From NCBI GenBank assembly GCA_033398695.1, contig CM065806.1, positions 45,781,001-45,845,000 on the forward strand: a DNA stretch of 64,000 nucleotides. Direction: 5' to 3'. Below are positions 34,114 through 46,402 of the stretch, one piece after another. Both the position numbers and the translations under genes were made by a program. The stretch is from Orobanche coerulescens (Eukaryota > Streptophyta > Magnoliopsida > Lamiales > Orobanchaceae). The notes below the pieces were generated by a model that was given only the letters and a program-made list of their open reading frames with translations, had not been told where the DNA came from and made no database searches. Positions within the stretch are counted from its first letter, which is position 1, and each line of letters starts with the position of its first letter.

Positions 34114-36736
34114 CTTTCCGAGATATTTCATTTAGTTAAAATAGTTCAAATCTTGAAAGTAGAAACGAAACAAGTAAGCACTTTGAAAACACTTCCAAAT
34201 CTCGGGAGTTTTAAAAACATTTGAAATTGAAAAGTTCTTAATTCCTCGAAAGCCACTTAGGGTCTCAGCCCCAAAGTCCATTTTCCAAAATATAAATCCG
34301 TTAACAAAACACAGGGTCCACGACCCAACCATTCCGGTCATAAAATACAGGGTCCACGACCCGATCATTCACTTCAAATCACTTGCAAGGACACATTACA
34401 CATAATACATTATTCTTATGCCATTCTAGTCAAACACCAAGACTCGATATATAATGTATCTCGACCCCGAGCACAAAGCATTGTGATACTCCGGATAATA
34501 TCACAATTAACGAAAACATCAACATCATCCTCAAGATGAAAACCACATCTGGTAACCCGCGACCGTACCCCTTAGTATCGGCCCCAGACATCCGGTCGAA
34601 CGCTCCGGGTGGGAAACCACTTCCGCAGCCATACCCCTTAGTATCGGCCACCAAACGCCCCGTCGAACGCTCCGGGTGGAAGATCAACGACACACGCACC
34701 CAAGTCCACTTCCGTGGCCGTACCCCTTAGTATCGACCCCCAGACGTCCCGTCGAACGCTCAGGGTGGAAGGACAACAACTCACACACCCAAAAGATCAT
34801 AATCTAAAGTTGCAAGCCACAAGCCTCGAAGGTCAATCACAGTATATATAGTCGAGGTACATTACTAGAATGACCAGTTCATCCAACACATATACACGAC
34901 CAAGTAATGAGACAATTAACACTAAAATTCAACGATGCATCTAGTACCAATAACATAGCAACGAGAGAAAATACCTTTCCAACCACGCCGAATGGCACAA
35001 CCTCCTCATAAGGGAGTTACCATCCTTATCTCACAATGACACATGATCATCAATAAACACATGTTTCCCCACACATACCTCAATGAAAGGTTAAACTTTA
35101 AAATCTACAAACGATATAATCACACAAAACGATACCCTACGAAAGTAAGGTATTCTTATACTCAGCACTGATACACATACTTAGACAAGCACATTTAACA
35201 ACGAAAACATACGAGTCATCTTTAAGGAAATATTGAAAAGCATATCGATTCCTTTGAAAGTTAATTATAAACATTCATTCGGCACATAACGTCGATTACC
35301 AACTATTAAATCCACAAAACACGTAATGTATGGTCAAGATACTTGCCTCGATAACCACGATCGAAACGAGACGATGAACAGACGCGAATGAGCAACCACG
35401 GAACCTCCAATTCCGACGAGCAAAGCGGCAGCCCCAAGACTACGAGAACAACATCACAACGAATTAACATTACTCCTCGAAACCCAACTCGACAATAACA
35501 ACGACAAGGATCGAAGGGGTTTCTCAAGAGATTCGAAATCATGCTCCGGATGAAAGAAATCGACAAACGAGATTGTAATCCGTAGATTACAATTAAAACA
35601 ATGAGAATCACTCAACCGAATCATCAATTTCGGTTTAGATAGCAAAGTCAACGGAAATCCCAAAAAATATCTCAAGAACATAAATCAACCCGACAAAAAC
35701 ATGAAAACGAAATTCCAAACCGGGGGTTAAGATCAACAAGACTAGATAACAACAAAGGAATCAACAATTTTGGATTAGAATCACGAAATCACGAAAAACC
35801 CCCAAATTATCCCGGAAGTAGGGTTTAAGCCGATTTACCTCAATCCGGACGGTGAAATATGTTTGAATGTTGATAACTTCATGTTATGCACTCAAAAAAT
35901 ACAAATGGATGATGGTCCCTGCCTTAGATCCGCCTTCTTCCCCGTTCCAAGTCGCCAATCGCCGGGGAGAAGAGTTGGGGAAGAAAAATGACGAAGTTAG
36001 GGTGAAGTCCGCCTATTTATACACATAGGCATTAGCGCGCGCTAGCCAAGTACCGGTAGCGTGCGCTATCGGGCTGGGATAGTCTAGGAGTTTCGGCCGA
36101 TCCTTGCTTAGTGCGCGCTGGCTGAATGCTAGCGTGCGCTAGCCGACCAGTCCAGAACCCCTTAAGTCCCTTTGTCCAGTCCAGGTAGCGCGCGCTGCGC
36201 CCTAACAGTGTGCGCTACGCCCGCTGAGTCAGCGCGCGCTACGTCCGAGTAACGTGCGCTACCTGTTGGGTCTAGCCAAAGCCCAAAACCCTGCTGCTCT
36301 CTGATGCCGGCCTCGATAGCGCGCACTAGGCAGCAGAATTGGCGTGCGCTATATATACCGAGTTAGCGTGCGCAATGCCCGGCCGACGTGCGCTAACTGC
36401 TGGCCTGGTCGGAGTCCTGAACCTGCTGTCTCTGCTGCCCGGCCACTTAGCGCGCATTGCCGACCGATAGCAGCGTGCTACACATCCTATCTAGCGTACG
36501 CTATTCTTCAGCCCTGGCGTGCGCTAGCTCTTCCATACGCAACACGAAATACGAATACATCAAGAACGGTACAACTCGATGGATTCCAACAATCAATGAA
36601 GCACGGGCGACGAATAATAACACGGAAAAACTCATTCTCTGAAATGCATGATTCCACTATCCGCCAATAGAACAAAATAACCAGCACAATCGACAAAATT
36701 CACAAATAACCGGAAACGAAAATCTCGGGTATCACA
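34114..36736 (-). repeat. LTR a of LARD3 (truncated at its U5 end)
   Basis: It matches LTR b from about 39970 onward, so roughly 490 bp of U5 are missing. It ends GGGTATCACA at 36736. The palindrome cluster is at about 36026-36510 and the TATA box (minus strand TATAAATA) at 36014-36021. ORFs in this stretch (such as 36344-36670) recur in LTR b and c without a domain. Confidence 0.82.
34560..34775 (-). repeat. Three imperfect repeat units in the LARD3 LTR
   Basis: The string TACCCCTTAGTATCG followed by CGTCGAACGCTC-AGGGTGG recurs at about 34565, 34632 and 34720, giving spacings near 70 and 88 bp. The same triplet is in LTR b at about 40408-40622. It lies downstream of the TATA box in element orientation, within R/U5. 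Confidence 0.6.
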
Positions 36737-37403
36737 TTCCACCCCACTAAAAATAAGTTTCGTCCCCAAACTTAAAACAAAAAACAATCAGAGCAAGGCG
36801 ACCCAAGATAACACACGTTATCTACTGCTGATAGCGTACAAAAGCTCCATGTAGTACAGAACTGTTGCGGTCCGATTCGATATGCACGAATGTTTACGAA
36901 AAGCATCGAACATGAGTTACTGCGGTTGATAAAACCGAGCAGCACAAAAATCAGATCACGAATACAACGCTGAAAGGTATGAAATTCCAGTAACTCAAGG
37001 ATTTGGAAGATCAAATACGAAGACAATTCCCCAACACTTATGGAATTTACGAACCGGCCCAAATGCTCAGTAATCATAATTACGAGATCAAACAATAATG
37101 ATTGAACAATGACGAAAGAATAGCATTGATCGAACGACAATGATCAACTCTGAAGTCCACACCTCAAATCAAGACATCAATAAACTTGTAAGAGCCACGA
37201 GGTGTTAATTTCGCACACGGTTCACTGGAAATCGATCCGAACTTGGAAAGATCACAACGATATACAGGTCAATTTGGGACAATATCAAAACTCGCTCGAA
37301 TGACAAAGGTGAGAAACAACACAAGGTCAGAAGCATCAACAAACACAATCGAGTCGATACAGTCGAACGAAACGGAAGCGAAAAAAAATATGGGGGTATT
37401 ACA
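36737..37403 (-). repeat. Segment A of LARD3 internal 1
   Basis: As in LARD2, this 667 bp begins in element orientation with an LTR-like TGTAATACCC at 37403, preceded by GTTTCGGGACGAAAC and an AAAGGTGATAT tract. It ends with AGTGGGGTGGAA before the LTR start TGTGATACCC at 36736. Confidence 0.75.
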
Positions 37404-39463
37404 TAATATCACCTTTAAAAGAGGTTTCGTCCCGAAACCTAAACAATGAGAACGAAGTGCTGGAATAGCAACCTTCCCGGCTATATCCTCTTGGTCCCGC
37501 ATCTGATCTCCATGACCAACTGTACCGCGGTCACGACCACGTTCTTTGTCCCTCGGCATATGAAGTGGATTCTCACTCGATATGATGGCACAACATCGCG
37601 AAATAATATACTAAAGTGCCAGCCCAGCACGACATATCACATAAAACAGCTAATGGCAACTTGATAAGAAGATCCGCGAGGTATTCTTTTAAATGATATC
37701 ATTTGAAAATCCTTGGATTTGTATGTTATTCCAAATAAAACTTTAAAAGTATTTTTGGTACCTCAGGTTGTTTTATCAAAACTCATTAACAAAAGACTTT
37801 AACCGTCTCATTTCGATATTATTTGCAAAACAATATTTTCTGTGCAACCGAATTGTCACAATCACCACGCCACCGCACACCAAAGACCACCGTTAATAAC
37901 AAACAAGGTAACCACACAAGGTCATCAAACCATTCGTACATACTTTAATCAGTACAGGAAACTTTTCCAAAACCGAGTCTGAAGTTTAAATCGAGTGAGA
38001 TTTTTCATCTTTCACTATATATTTTGAAAATAAAAATCGTATTAGTTTTTGAAATAAAAAATTTTATGGTGTGAAAGATTTTTGAAAATCATCTACTCGA
38101 ATTGTTTGAAAATACAACAATACGTTAAAAATCATTTTCGAAAAATCCTCTTCAAAGATCAACAACGGTAACATTTTACAAAATGTCCAAAGGCACTTTA
38201 AAACAACTCTTTCAAATACCGTCGAGGTTTAATTTGAGAATCCTAGGCCGGCTCGCACATTCCAAACGATTTCCAAAGTTCATACGAAGTCACCGAGTAA
38301 TCGCACCGTCAAAGTAGTTTCAAAAATTGATTTTCCACAACTTGCACAAACTTATGAAAGTTTCAGAAAAGTGTTTTCGAACACACGCACAACAGACATA
38401 ATTTATCGATTTACCGAACAAAACCAATTATCACTTAGCGCAACGAATAGTCATAACACACATTCATACAAAACGGTTGTCATTACTAGACAACACACAT
38501 AGAATACAGTCACGAGTGATTGACTGCAAAGGTTAGGCCTAACGGCTAAAAGAAATGCGGTTCTCTAGCCTTTGTCCAGACTGACTAACGCGCTCTACAA
38601 CAAATATTTAGCGTGCGCTACCCATGATGCATTAGCGCGCGCTAGCCTCACACTTAGCGTGCGCTAACTGTTCTATTTCAGCAACATGATTGCGAACATA
38701 TATACGACATTACTAGAATCGAAGGTCACAAATAAACAACAACAACATTCGAATCTCAAAGCCATCGATTCACATAATTACAACACCTCATGAGCAACCA
38801 TCAAAAGGCAATTGTCATTCAAAATTGAAAAGTTAAAAGCAAGAGTCATCTTGAGTACATTTGCAGGCCTCATTTGAGTGTTAAAAAAAATTCTTGTTTT
38901 GAAAACTTATAATACAAAATGCAAATGAAATATCGGTAGTTCGAATTCTCCAAAAAAAAAATTTCGACCTTGAGGTCATCATACGAAAATCAAACTTTTT
39001 CCTCCCTTTGGAGGATGTTTTAAGCCAAAACTTACGTGACTCCCCAAAAATATGTAAAGCTTTAAATATCACATTGACGAATTTTTCTTTGCGTAACCAC
39101 ACCAAGGTCATTACCCTAGTAAAAACGACTTATACCAGGATGTGTATATATATACATATACGTTGGCACCACTTTCATTCTAGCACCATACGAGGATCAA
39201 ACAAGCATAGGCCACATAATCACGAACCACCTTTAAACTCCACGTCATAACACAAAATCATACAAGCTCGTATAAAATAAGGCACAATATAGTAGGGAGA
39301 CTTACATCCACAGATCGCACGAAGATGATGGCTGCACCTTGATACTAATCACGGCCGACATCTCAGACGACGTGTCGCGACATGACTAAGTCAGGCAAAA
39401 TTTGACAAGACAAGACCCGATAACACACAACTCAACCCGACAGCCTAGGTTTCCGCAACCTAA
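37404..39463 (-). other. LARD3 internal region 1 (non-coding)
   Basis: No retrotransposon protein is readable. It shares ordered blocks with LARD1/2, including the AGGTACC-rich block (about 37756-37765) and the region after the PBS. Unlike LARD1/2 it holds an extra cluster of inverted half-sites at 38609-38620, 38632-38643 and 38654-38665. Confidence 0.7.
38586..38668 (-). promoter_or_regulatory. Internal half-site cluster of LARD3
   Basis: Three TAGCG-NN-CGCTA motifs and one degenerate copy lie in 80 bp of the internal region, with no TATA-like sequence close downstream on the minus strand. Internal 2 repeats the cluster at about 44396-44478. Confidence 0.45.
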
Positions 39464-39475
39464 GCTCCGATACCA
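39464..39475 (-). other. Primer-binding site of LARD3
   Basis: On the minus strand TGGTATCGGAGC lies 4 bp after the LTR end at 39480. It is an initiator tRNA-Met complement with one change. The equivalent site of internal 2 is lost at the 45090 junction. Confidence 0.8.
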
Positions 39476-39479
39476 TAAA

Positions 39480-42400
39480 TGTAACACCCCCAGAATCAAA
39501 TCGGGAATATTACACGCCGCAGACCCTCTCCATGAGGATCCACCAGGCTAGACATCGAAACGACAAATTACATTACATACCAACCTAATAAAGTAACGAA
39601 CCAATAGACCGATTTGGTCTTTCATCACTCAACATACAAGTCAAAAATACACATTTCTATCTCGACTCATACCCATGCAAGGGTACAATACACTCATAAC
39701 AAAAAGTACGACAACGGAAAAGACCATACACGAACTCCAACTGACTGCATCCAACACTGGCCCTCGTGTGATTAGTATCATTCGTCTTCCATCATCCTTC
39801 ACACCGATCCTGTGTTTTTGCTCCCAAATCCTGCATGTACCTGGACGCAGAACAGACATCCACCCCCCGAATACTCGGGGGTTAGAAAAACTCCACTGTT
39901 TTGCTAGTACAAGTATAAAGTGCAAATACGAGCCATACACAACACATTCCGAGAATACAACGAAAGACTTCCCCAGATATTTCATTTAGTTAAAATAGTT
40001 CAAATCTTGAAAGTAGAAACGAAACAAGTAAAGCACTTTGAAAACACTTCCAAATCTCGGGAGTTTTGAAAACATTTGAAATTGAAAAGTTTTTAATTCC
40101 TCGAAAGCCACTTAGGGTTCCCCAAAGTCCATTTTCCAAAATATAAATCCGTTAACAAAACACAGGGTCCACGACCCAACCATTCCGGTCATAAAACACA
40201 GGGTCCACGACCCGATCATTCACTTCAAATCACTTGCAAGGACACATTACACATAATACATTATTCTTATGCCATTCTAGTCAAACACCAAGACTCGATA
40301 TATAATGTATCTCGACCCCAAGCACAAAGCACTGTGATACTCCGAATAATATCACAATTAACGGAAACATCAACATCATCCTCAAGATGAAAACCACACC
40401 TGGTAACCCGCGACCGTACCCCTTAGTATTGGTCCCAGACGCCCCGTCGAACGCTCCGGGTGGAAAACCACTTCTGCGGCCGTACCCCTTAGTATCGGCC
40501 CCCAGACGCCCCGTCGAACGCTCCGGGTGGAAGATCAACGACACACGCACCCAAGTCCACTTCCGTGGCTGTACCCCTTAGTATCGACCCAGAGACGTCC
40601 CGTCGAACGCTCAGGGTGGAAGAACAACAACTCACACACCCAAAAGATCATAATCCAAAGTTGCAAGACACAAGCCTCGAAGGTCAATCACAGTATATAT
40701 AGACGAGGTACCTTACTAGAATGGCGAGTTCATCCAACACATACTCACGACCAAGTAATGATACAACATAGCAACGAGAGAAAATACCTTTCCAACCACG
40801 CCGAACAACACAGCCTCTTCATAAGGGAGTTAGCATCCTTATCTCACAATGACACATGATCATCAATAAACACATGTTTCCCCACACATACCTCAACGAA
40901 AGGTTAAACTTTAAAATCTACAAACGACATAATCACACAAAACGATACCCTACGAAAGTAAGGTATTCTTATACTCAGCACTGATACACACACTTAGACA
41001 AGCACATTTAAAAACAAAAACATACGAGTCATCTTTAAGGAAATATTGAAAAGCATATCGATTCATTTGAAAGTTAATTATAAACATTCATTCGGCACAT
41101 AACGTCGATTACCAACTATTAAATCCACAAAACACGTAATGTATGGGCAAGATACTTGCCTCGATAACCACGATCGAAACGAGACGATGAACGGACGCGA
41201 ATGAGCAACCACGGAACCTCCAATTCCGACGAGCAAAGCGGCAGCCCCAAGACTACGAGAACAACATCACAACGAATTAACAATACTCCTCGAAACCCAA
41301 CTCGACAATAACAACGACAAGGATCGAAGGGGTTTCTCAAGAGATTCGAAATCATGCTCCGGATGAAAGAAATCGACAAACGAGATTGTAATCCATAGAT
41401 TACAATTAAAACAATGAGAATCACTCAACCGAATCATCAATTTCGGTTTAGATAGCAAAGTCAATGGAAATCCCAAAAAATATCTCAAGAACATAAATCA
41501 ACCGGACAAAAACATGAAAACGAAATTCCAAACCGGGGGTTAAGATCAACAAGACTAGATAACAACAAAGGAATCAACAATTTCAGATTAGAATCACGAA
41601 ATCACGACAAACCCACAAATTATCCCGAAAGTAGGGTTCAAGCCGATTTACCTCGATCCGGACGGTGAAATATGTTTGAATGTTGATAACTTCATGTTAT
41701 GCACTCAAAAAATACATATGGATGATGGTCCCTGGCTTAGATCCGCCTTCTTCCCCGTCCCAAGTCGCCAATCGCCGGGGAGAAGAGTTGGGGAAGAAAA
41801 ATGACGAAGTTAGGGTGAAGTCCGCCTATTTATACACATAGGCATTAGCGCGCGCTAGCCAAGTACCGGTAGCGTGCGCTATCGGGCTGGGATAGTCTAG
41901 GAGTTTCGGCCGATCCTTGCTTAGTGCGCGCTGGCTGAATGCTAGCGTGCGCTAGCCGACCAGTCCAGAACCCCTTAAGTCCTTCTGTCCAGTCCAGGTA
42001 GCGCGCGCTACACCCTAATAGTGTGCGCTACGCCCGCTGAGTCAGCGCGCGCTACGTCCGAGTAACGTGCGCTACCTGTTGGGTCTAGCCAAAGCCCAAA
42101 ACCCTGTTGCTCTCTGATGCCGGCCTCGATAGCGCGCACTAGGCAGCAGAATTGGCGTGCGCTATATATACCGAGTTAGCGTGCGCAATGCCCGGCCGAC
42201 GTGCGCTAACTGCTGGCCTGGTCGGAGTCCTGAACCTGCTGTCTCTGCTGCCCGGCCACTTAGCGCGCATTGCCGACCGATAGCAGCGTGCTACACATCC
42301 TATCTAGCGTACGCTATTCTTCAGCCCTGGCGTGCGCTAGCTCTTCCATACGCAACACGAAATACGAATACATCAAGAATGGTACAACTCGATGGATTCC

Positions 42401-42549
42401 AACAATCAATGAAGCACGGGCGACGAATAATAACACGGAAAAACTCATTCTCTGAAATGCATGATTCCACTATCCGCCAACAGAACAAAATAACCAGCAC
42501 AATCGACAAAAATCACAAATAACCGGAAACGAAAATCTCGGGTATCACA
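39480..42549 (-). repeat. LTR b of LARD3 (complete, shared by both units)
   Basis: It is 3070 bp, from TGTAACACCC to GGGTATCACA on the plus strand. On the minus strand U3 has dense half-site motifs (about 41846-42330) ending at the TATA box TATAAATA (41827-41834). It serves as the 5' LTR of internal 1 and the 3' LTR of internal 2. Confidence 0.87.
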
Positions 42550-45090
42550 TTCCACCCCACTAAAAATAAGTTTCGTCCCCAAACTTAAAACAAAAAACAA
42601 TCAGAGCAAGGCGACCCAAGATAACACACGTTATCTGGCGATAGCGCATAAAGCTCCATGTAGTACGTAATGCTATGTCCGATTCGATATGCACGAATGT
42701 TTACGAAAAGCATCGAACATGAGTTACTGTGGTTGATAAAACCAAGCAGCACAAAAATCAGATCACGAATACAACGCTGAAAGGTATGAAATTCCAGTAA
42801 CTCAAGGATTTGGAAGATCAAATATGAAGACAATTCCCCAACACTTATGGAATTTACGAACTGGCCCAAATGTTCAGTAATCACAATTACGAGATCAAAC
42901 AATAATGATTGAACAATGACGAAAGAATAGCATTGATCGAACGACAATGATCAACTCTGAAGTCCACACCTCAAATCAAGACATCAATAAACTTGTAAGA
43001 GCCACGAGGTGTTAATTTCGCACACGGTTCACTGGAAATCGATCCGAACTTGGAAACATCACAACGATATACAGGTCAATTTGGGACAATATCAAAACTC
43101 GCTCGAATGACAAAGGTGAGAAACAACACAAGGTCAGAAGCATCAACAAACACAATCGAGTCGATACAGTCGAACGAAACGGAAGCGAAAAAAAATATGG
43201 GGGTATTACATCATATCACCTTTAAAAGAGGTTTCGTCCCGAAACCTAAACAATGAGAACGAAGTGCTAGAATAGCAACCTTCCCGGCTATATCCTCTTG
43301 GTCCCGCATCTGATCTCCATGACCAACTGTACCGCGGTCACGACCACGTTCTTTGTCCCTCGGCATATGAAGCGGATTCTCACTCGATATGATGGCACAA
43401 CATCGCGAAATAATATACTAAAGTGCCAGCCCAGCACGACATATCACATAAAACAGCTAATGGCAACTTGATAAGAAGATCCGCGAGGTATTCTTTTAAA
43501 TGATATCATTTGAAAATCCTTGGATTTGTATGTTATTCCAAATAAAACTTTAAAAGTATTTTTGGTACCTCAGGTTGTTTTATCAAAACTCATTAACAAA
43601 AGACTTTAACCGTCTCATTTCGATATTATTTGCAAAACAATATTTTCTGTGCAACCGGAATTGTCACAATCACCACGCCACTGCACACCAGCACCACCGT
43701 TAATAACAAACAAGGTAACCACACAAGGTCATCAAACCATTCGTACATACTTTAATCAGTACAGGAAACTTTTCCAAAACCGAGTCTGAAGTTTAAATCG
43801 AGTGAGATTTTTCATCTTTCACTATATATTTTGAAAATAAAAATCGTATTAGTTTTTGAAATAAAAAAATTTATGGTGTGAAAGATTTTTGAAAATCATC
43901 TACTCGAATTGTTTGAAAATACAACAATACGTTAAAAATCATTTTCGAAAAATCCTCTTCAAAGATCAACAATGGTAACATTTTACAAAATGTCCAAAGG
44001 CACTTTAAAACAACTCTTTCAAATACCGTCGAGGTTTAATTTGAGAATCCTAGGCCGGCTCGCACATTCCAAACGATTTCCAAAGTTCATACGAAGTCAC
44101 CGATTAATCGCACCGTCAAAGTAGTTTCAAAAATTGATTTTCCACAACTTGCACAAACTTATGAAAGTTTCAGAAAAGTGTTTTCGAACACACGCACAAC
44201 AGACATAATTTATCGATTTACCGAACAAAACCAATTATCACTTAGCGCAACGAATAGTCATAACACACATTCATACAAAACGGTTGTCATTACTAGACAA
44301 CACACATAGAATACAGTCACGGGTGATTGACTGCAAAGGTTAGGCCTAACGGCTAAAAGAAATGCGGTTCTCTAGCCTTTGTCCAGACTGACTAACGCGC
44401 GCTACAACAAATATTTAGCGTGCGCTACCCATGCTGCATTAGCGTGCGCTAGCCTCACACTTAGCGTGCGCTAACTGTTCTATTTCAGCAACATGATTGC
44501 GAACATATATACGACATTACTAGAATCGAAGGTCACAAATAAACAACAACAACATTCGAATCTCAAAGACATCGATTCACATAATTACAACACCTCATGA
44601 GCAACCATCAAAAGGCAATTGTCATTCAAAATTGAAAAGTTAAAAGCAAGAGTCATCTTGAGTACATTTGCAGGCCTCATTTGAGTGTTAAAAAAAATTC
44701 TTGTTTTGAAAACTTATAATACAAAATGCAAATGAAATATCGGTAGTTCGAATTCTCCAAAAAAAAAAATTCGACCTTGAGGTCATCATACGAAAATCAA
44801 ACTTTTTCCTCCCTTTGGAGGATGTTTTAAGCCAAAACTTACGTGACTCCCCAAAAACATGTAAAGCTTTAAATATCACATTGACGAATTTTTCTTTGCG
44901 TAACCACACCAAGGTCATTACCCTAGTAAAAACGACTTATACCAGGATGTGTATATATATACATATACGTTGGCACCACTTTCATTCTAGCACCATACGA
45001 GGATCAAACAAGCATAGGCCACATAATCACGAACTACCTTTAAACTCCATGTCATAACACAAAATCATACAAGCTCGTATAACATAAGGC
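42550..45090 (-). other. LARD3 segment A copy and internal region 2 (non-coding, 5' end missing)
   Basis: 42550-43210 repeats segment A and 43211-45090 repeats internal 1 as far as the equivalent of about 39285. The last 190 bp or so before the LTR, with the PBS, are absent. No ORF of note is specific to it. Confidence 0.75.
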
Positions 45091-45160
45091 ATGTACCGGT
45101 AGTGCGTGCTAGCCAAGTACCGGTAGCGTGCTAGCCAAGTACCGGTAGCGTGCACTATCG
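45090..45160. repeat. 22-bp tandem repeat at the LARD3 junction
   Basis: The unit CTAGCCAAGTACCGGTAGCG plus two bases occurs twice in full and once in part. LTR a and b carry it once. It sits exactly where internal 2 joins the LTR fragment. Confidence 0.7.
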
Positions 45161-45824
45161 GGCTGGTATAGTCCATGAGTTTTGGCCGATCCTTGCTTAG
45201 CGCGCGCTGGCCGAATGCTAGCGTGCGCTAGCCGACCAGTCCAGAACCCTTAAGTCCCTCTGTCTAGTCCAGGTAGCGCGCGCTGCGTCCTAATAGCGTG
45301 CGCTACGCCCGCTGAGTCAGCGTGCGCTACGTCCGAGTAACGTGCGCTACCTGTTGGGTCTAGCCGAAGCCCAAAACCCTGCTGCTCTCTGATGCCGGCC
45401 TCGATAGCGTGCGCTAGGCAGCAGAATTGGCGTGCGCTATATATACCGAGTTAGCGTGCGCAATGCCCGGCCGACATGCGCTAACTGCTGGCCTGGTCGG
45501 AGTCCTAAACCTGTTGTCTCTGCTGCCCGGCCACTTAGCGCGCGCTTCCGATCGATAGCAGCATGCTACACATCCTATCTAGCGTACGCTATTCTTCAGC
45601 CCTGGCGTGCGCTAGCTCTTCCATACGCAACACAAAATACAAATATGTCAAGATCGGTACAACTCGATGGATTCCAACAATCAATGAAGCACGGGCGACG
45701 AATAATAATACAGAAAAACTCATTCTCTGAAATGCATGATTCCACTATCCACCAACAGAACAAAATAACCAGCACAATCGACAAAATTCAAAAATAACCG
45801 AAAACAAAAATCTCGGGTATCACA
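45091..45824 (-). repeat. LTR c fragment of LARD3
   Basis: It corresponds to about 41861-42549 of LTR b, so it keeps the U3 cluster but lost the TATA box, R and U5. It ends GGGTATCACA at 45824. TAGAC at 45825-45829 may be the outer target copy; the partner is lost at the left truncation. Confidence 0.78.
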
Positions 45825-45829
45825 TAGAC

Positions 45830-46388
45830 AATGTAACTAGTTAGAATTGTTGGGATTCAATGCCAAAAATGAAGGCCCAAGCAATTTTTAATATTCAATT
45901 TGAAACCCTTAAAAGGATCGATCAAGCAATGTATATACGAATATTAAAATTAAACAAAAGTGTAAGATTCGAAATCATACCTTTGTAGTCATTTGATTAA
46001 ATATTTGTGAAGATGATGTCCACTGCGAATTCAATTTGCAAAATCTCTTGGAAAATCCAATGCCGAAAGTACCGCGTCTCTACTTGCCATGCGCCGGAAG
46101 AACGATCGGAATAACACCCACCTTATTATGAGTCATGGGAGAATGATGAGAAAATAAGAAAAAAACAATATCCCGATCAAGAAAGGGGGAGAAAAGATGA
46201 AAGAGATGAAAGTCGAAAATTAAAAGAAGAAGTTGAAAAAGAAAGAATAAGAAGGAATCGAAAAGGAGAAAAGAAAATATGGGGAGAGGAAAACTAACGA
46301 AATGGACAAAGCCGAAAACTTTGATCTGTATTATTTTATATTTTTGCAGGTATAAAATCCCATCGAATGTTGTTGTTTTGTCATCATC
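45830..46388. other. Unassigned AT-rich stretch
   Basis: No retrotransposon protein or RNA gene is recognisable. The later part (46140-46320) is purine-rich. It runs into the PPT of copia I, so its right part may be the 3' untranslated end of that element. Confidence 0.4.
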
Positions 46389-46402
46389 AAAAAGGGGGAG
46401 AT
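46389..46402 (+). other. Polypurine tract of copia I
   Basis: AAAAAGGGGGAGAT directly precedes TGTTGGAATA. This tract and its CATCATC upstream context are typical of plant Ty1/copia elements of SIRE type; the lineage is inference. Confidence 0.7.

Larger units (their letters stand above)
34114..45824 (-). mobile_element. LARD3: tandem LTR-internal-LTR-internal-LTR array
   Basis: The order is LTR a (34114-36736), internal 1 (36737-39479), LTR b (39480-42549), internal 2 (42550-45090), LTR c fragment (45091-45824). Both internals run in the same direction and look about 98% identical by eye. This is the expected product of unequal recombination between element copies sharing LTRs. The two outer LTRs are truncated. 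No gag or pol is encoded. The family is related to LARD1/2 in PBS, LTR ends and internal blocks but clearly diverged. Confidence 0.85.

Noticed and set aside
36344..36670. ORFs of about 110-120 residues repeated at 36344, 42157 and 45432
   Set aside because: They cover the palindrome-rich U3 of LARD3, read against the element, and the protein is a translation of GCGCGCTA-type repeats.
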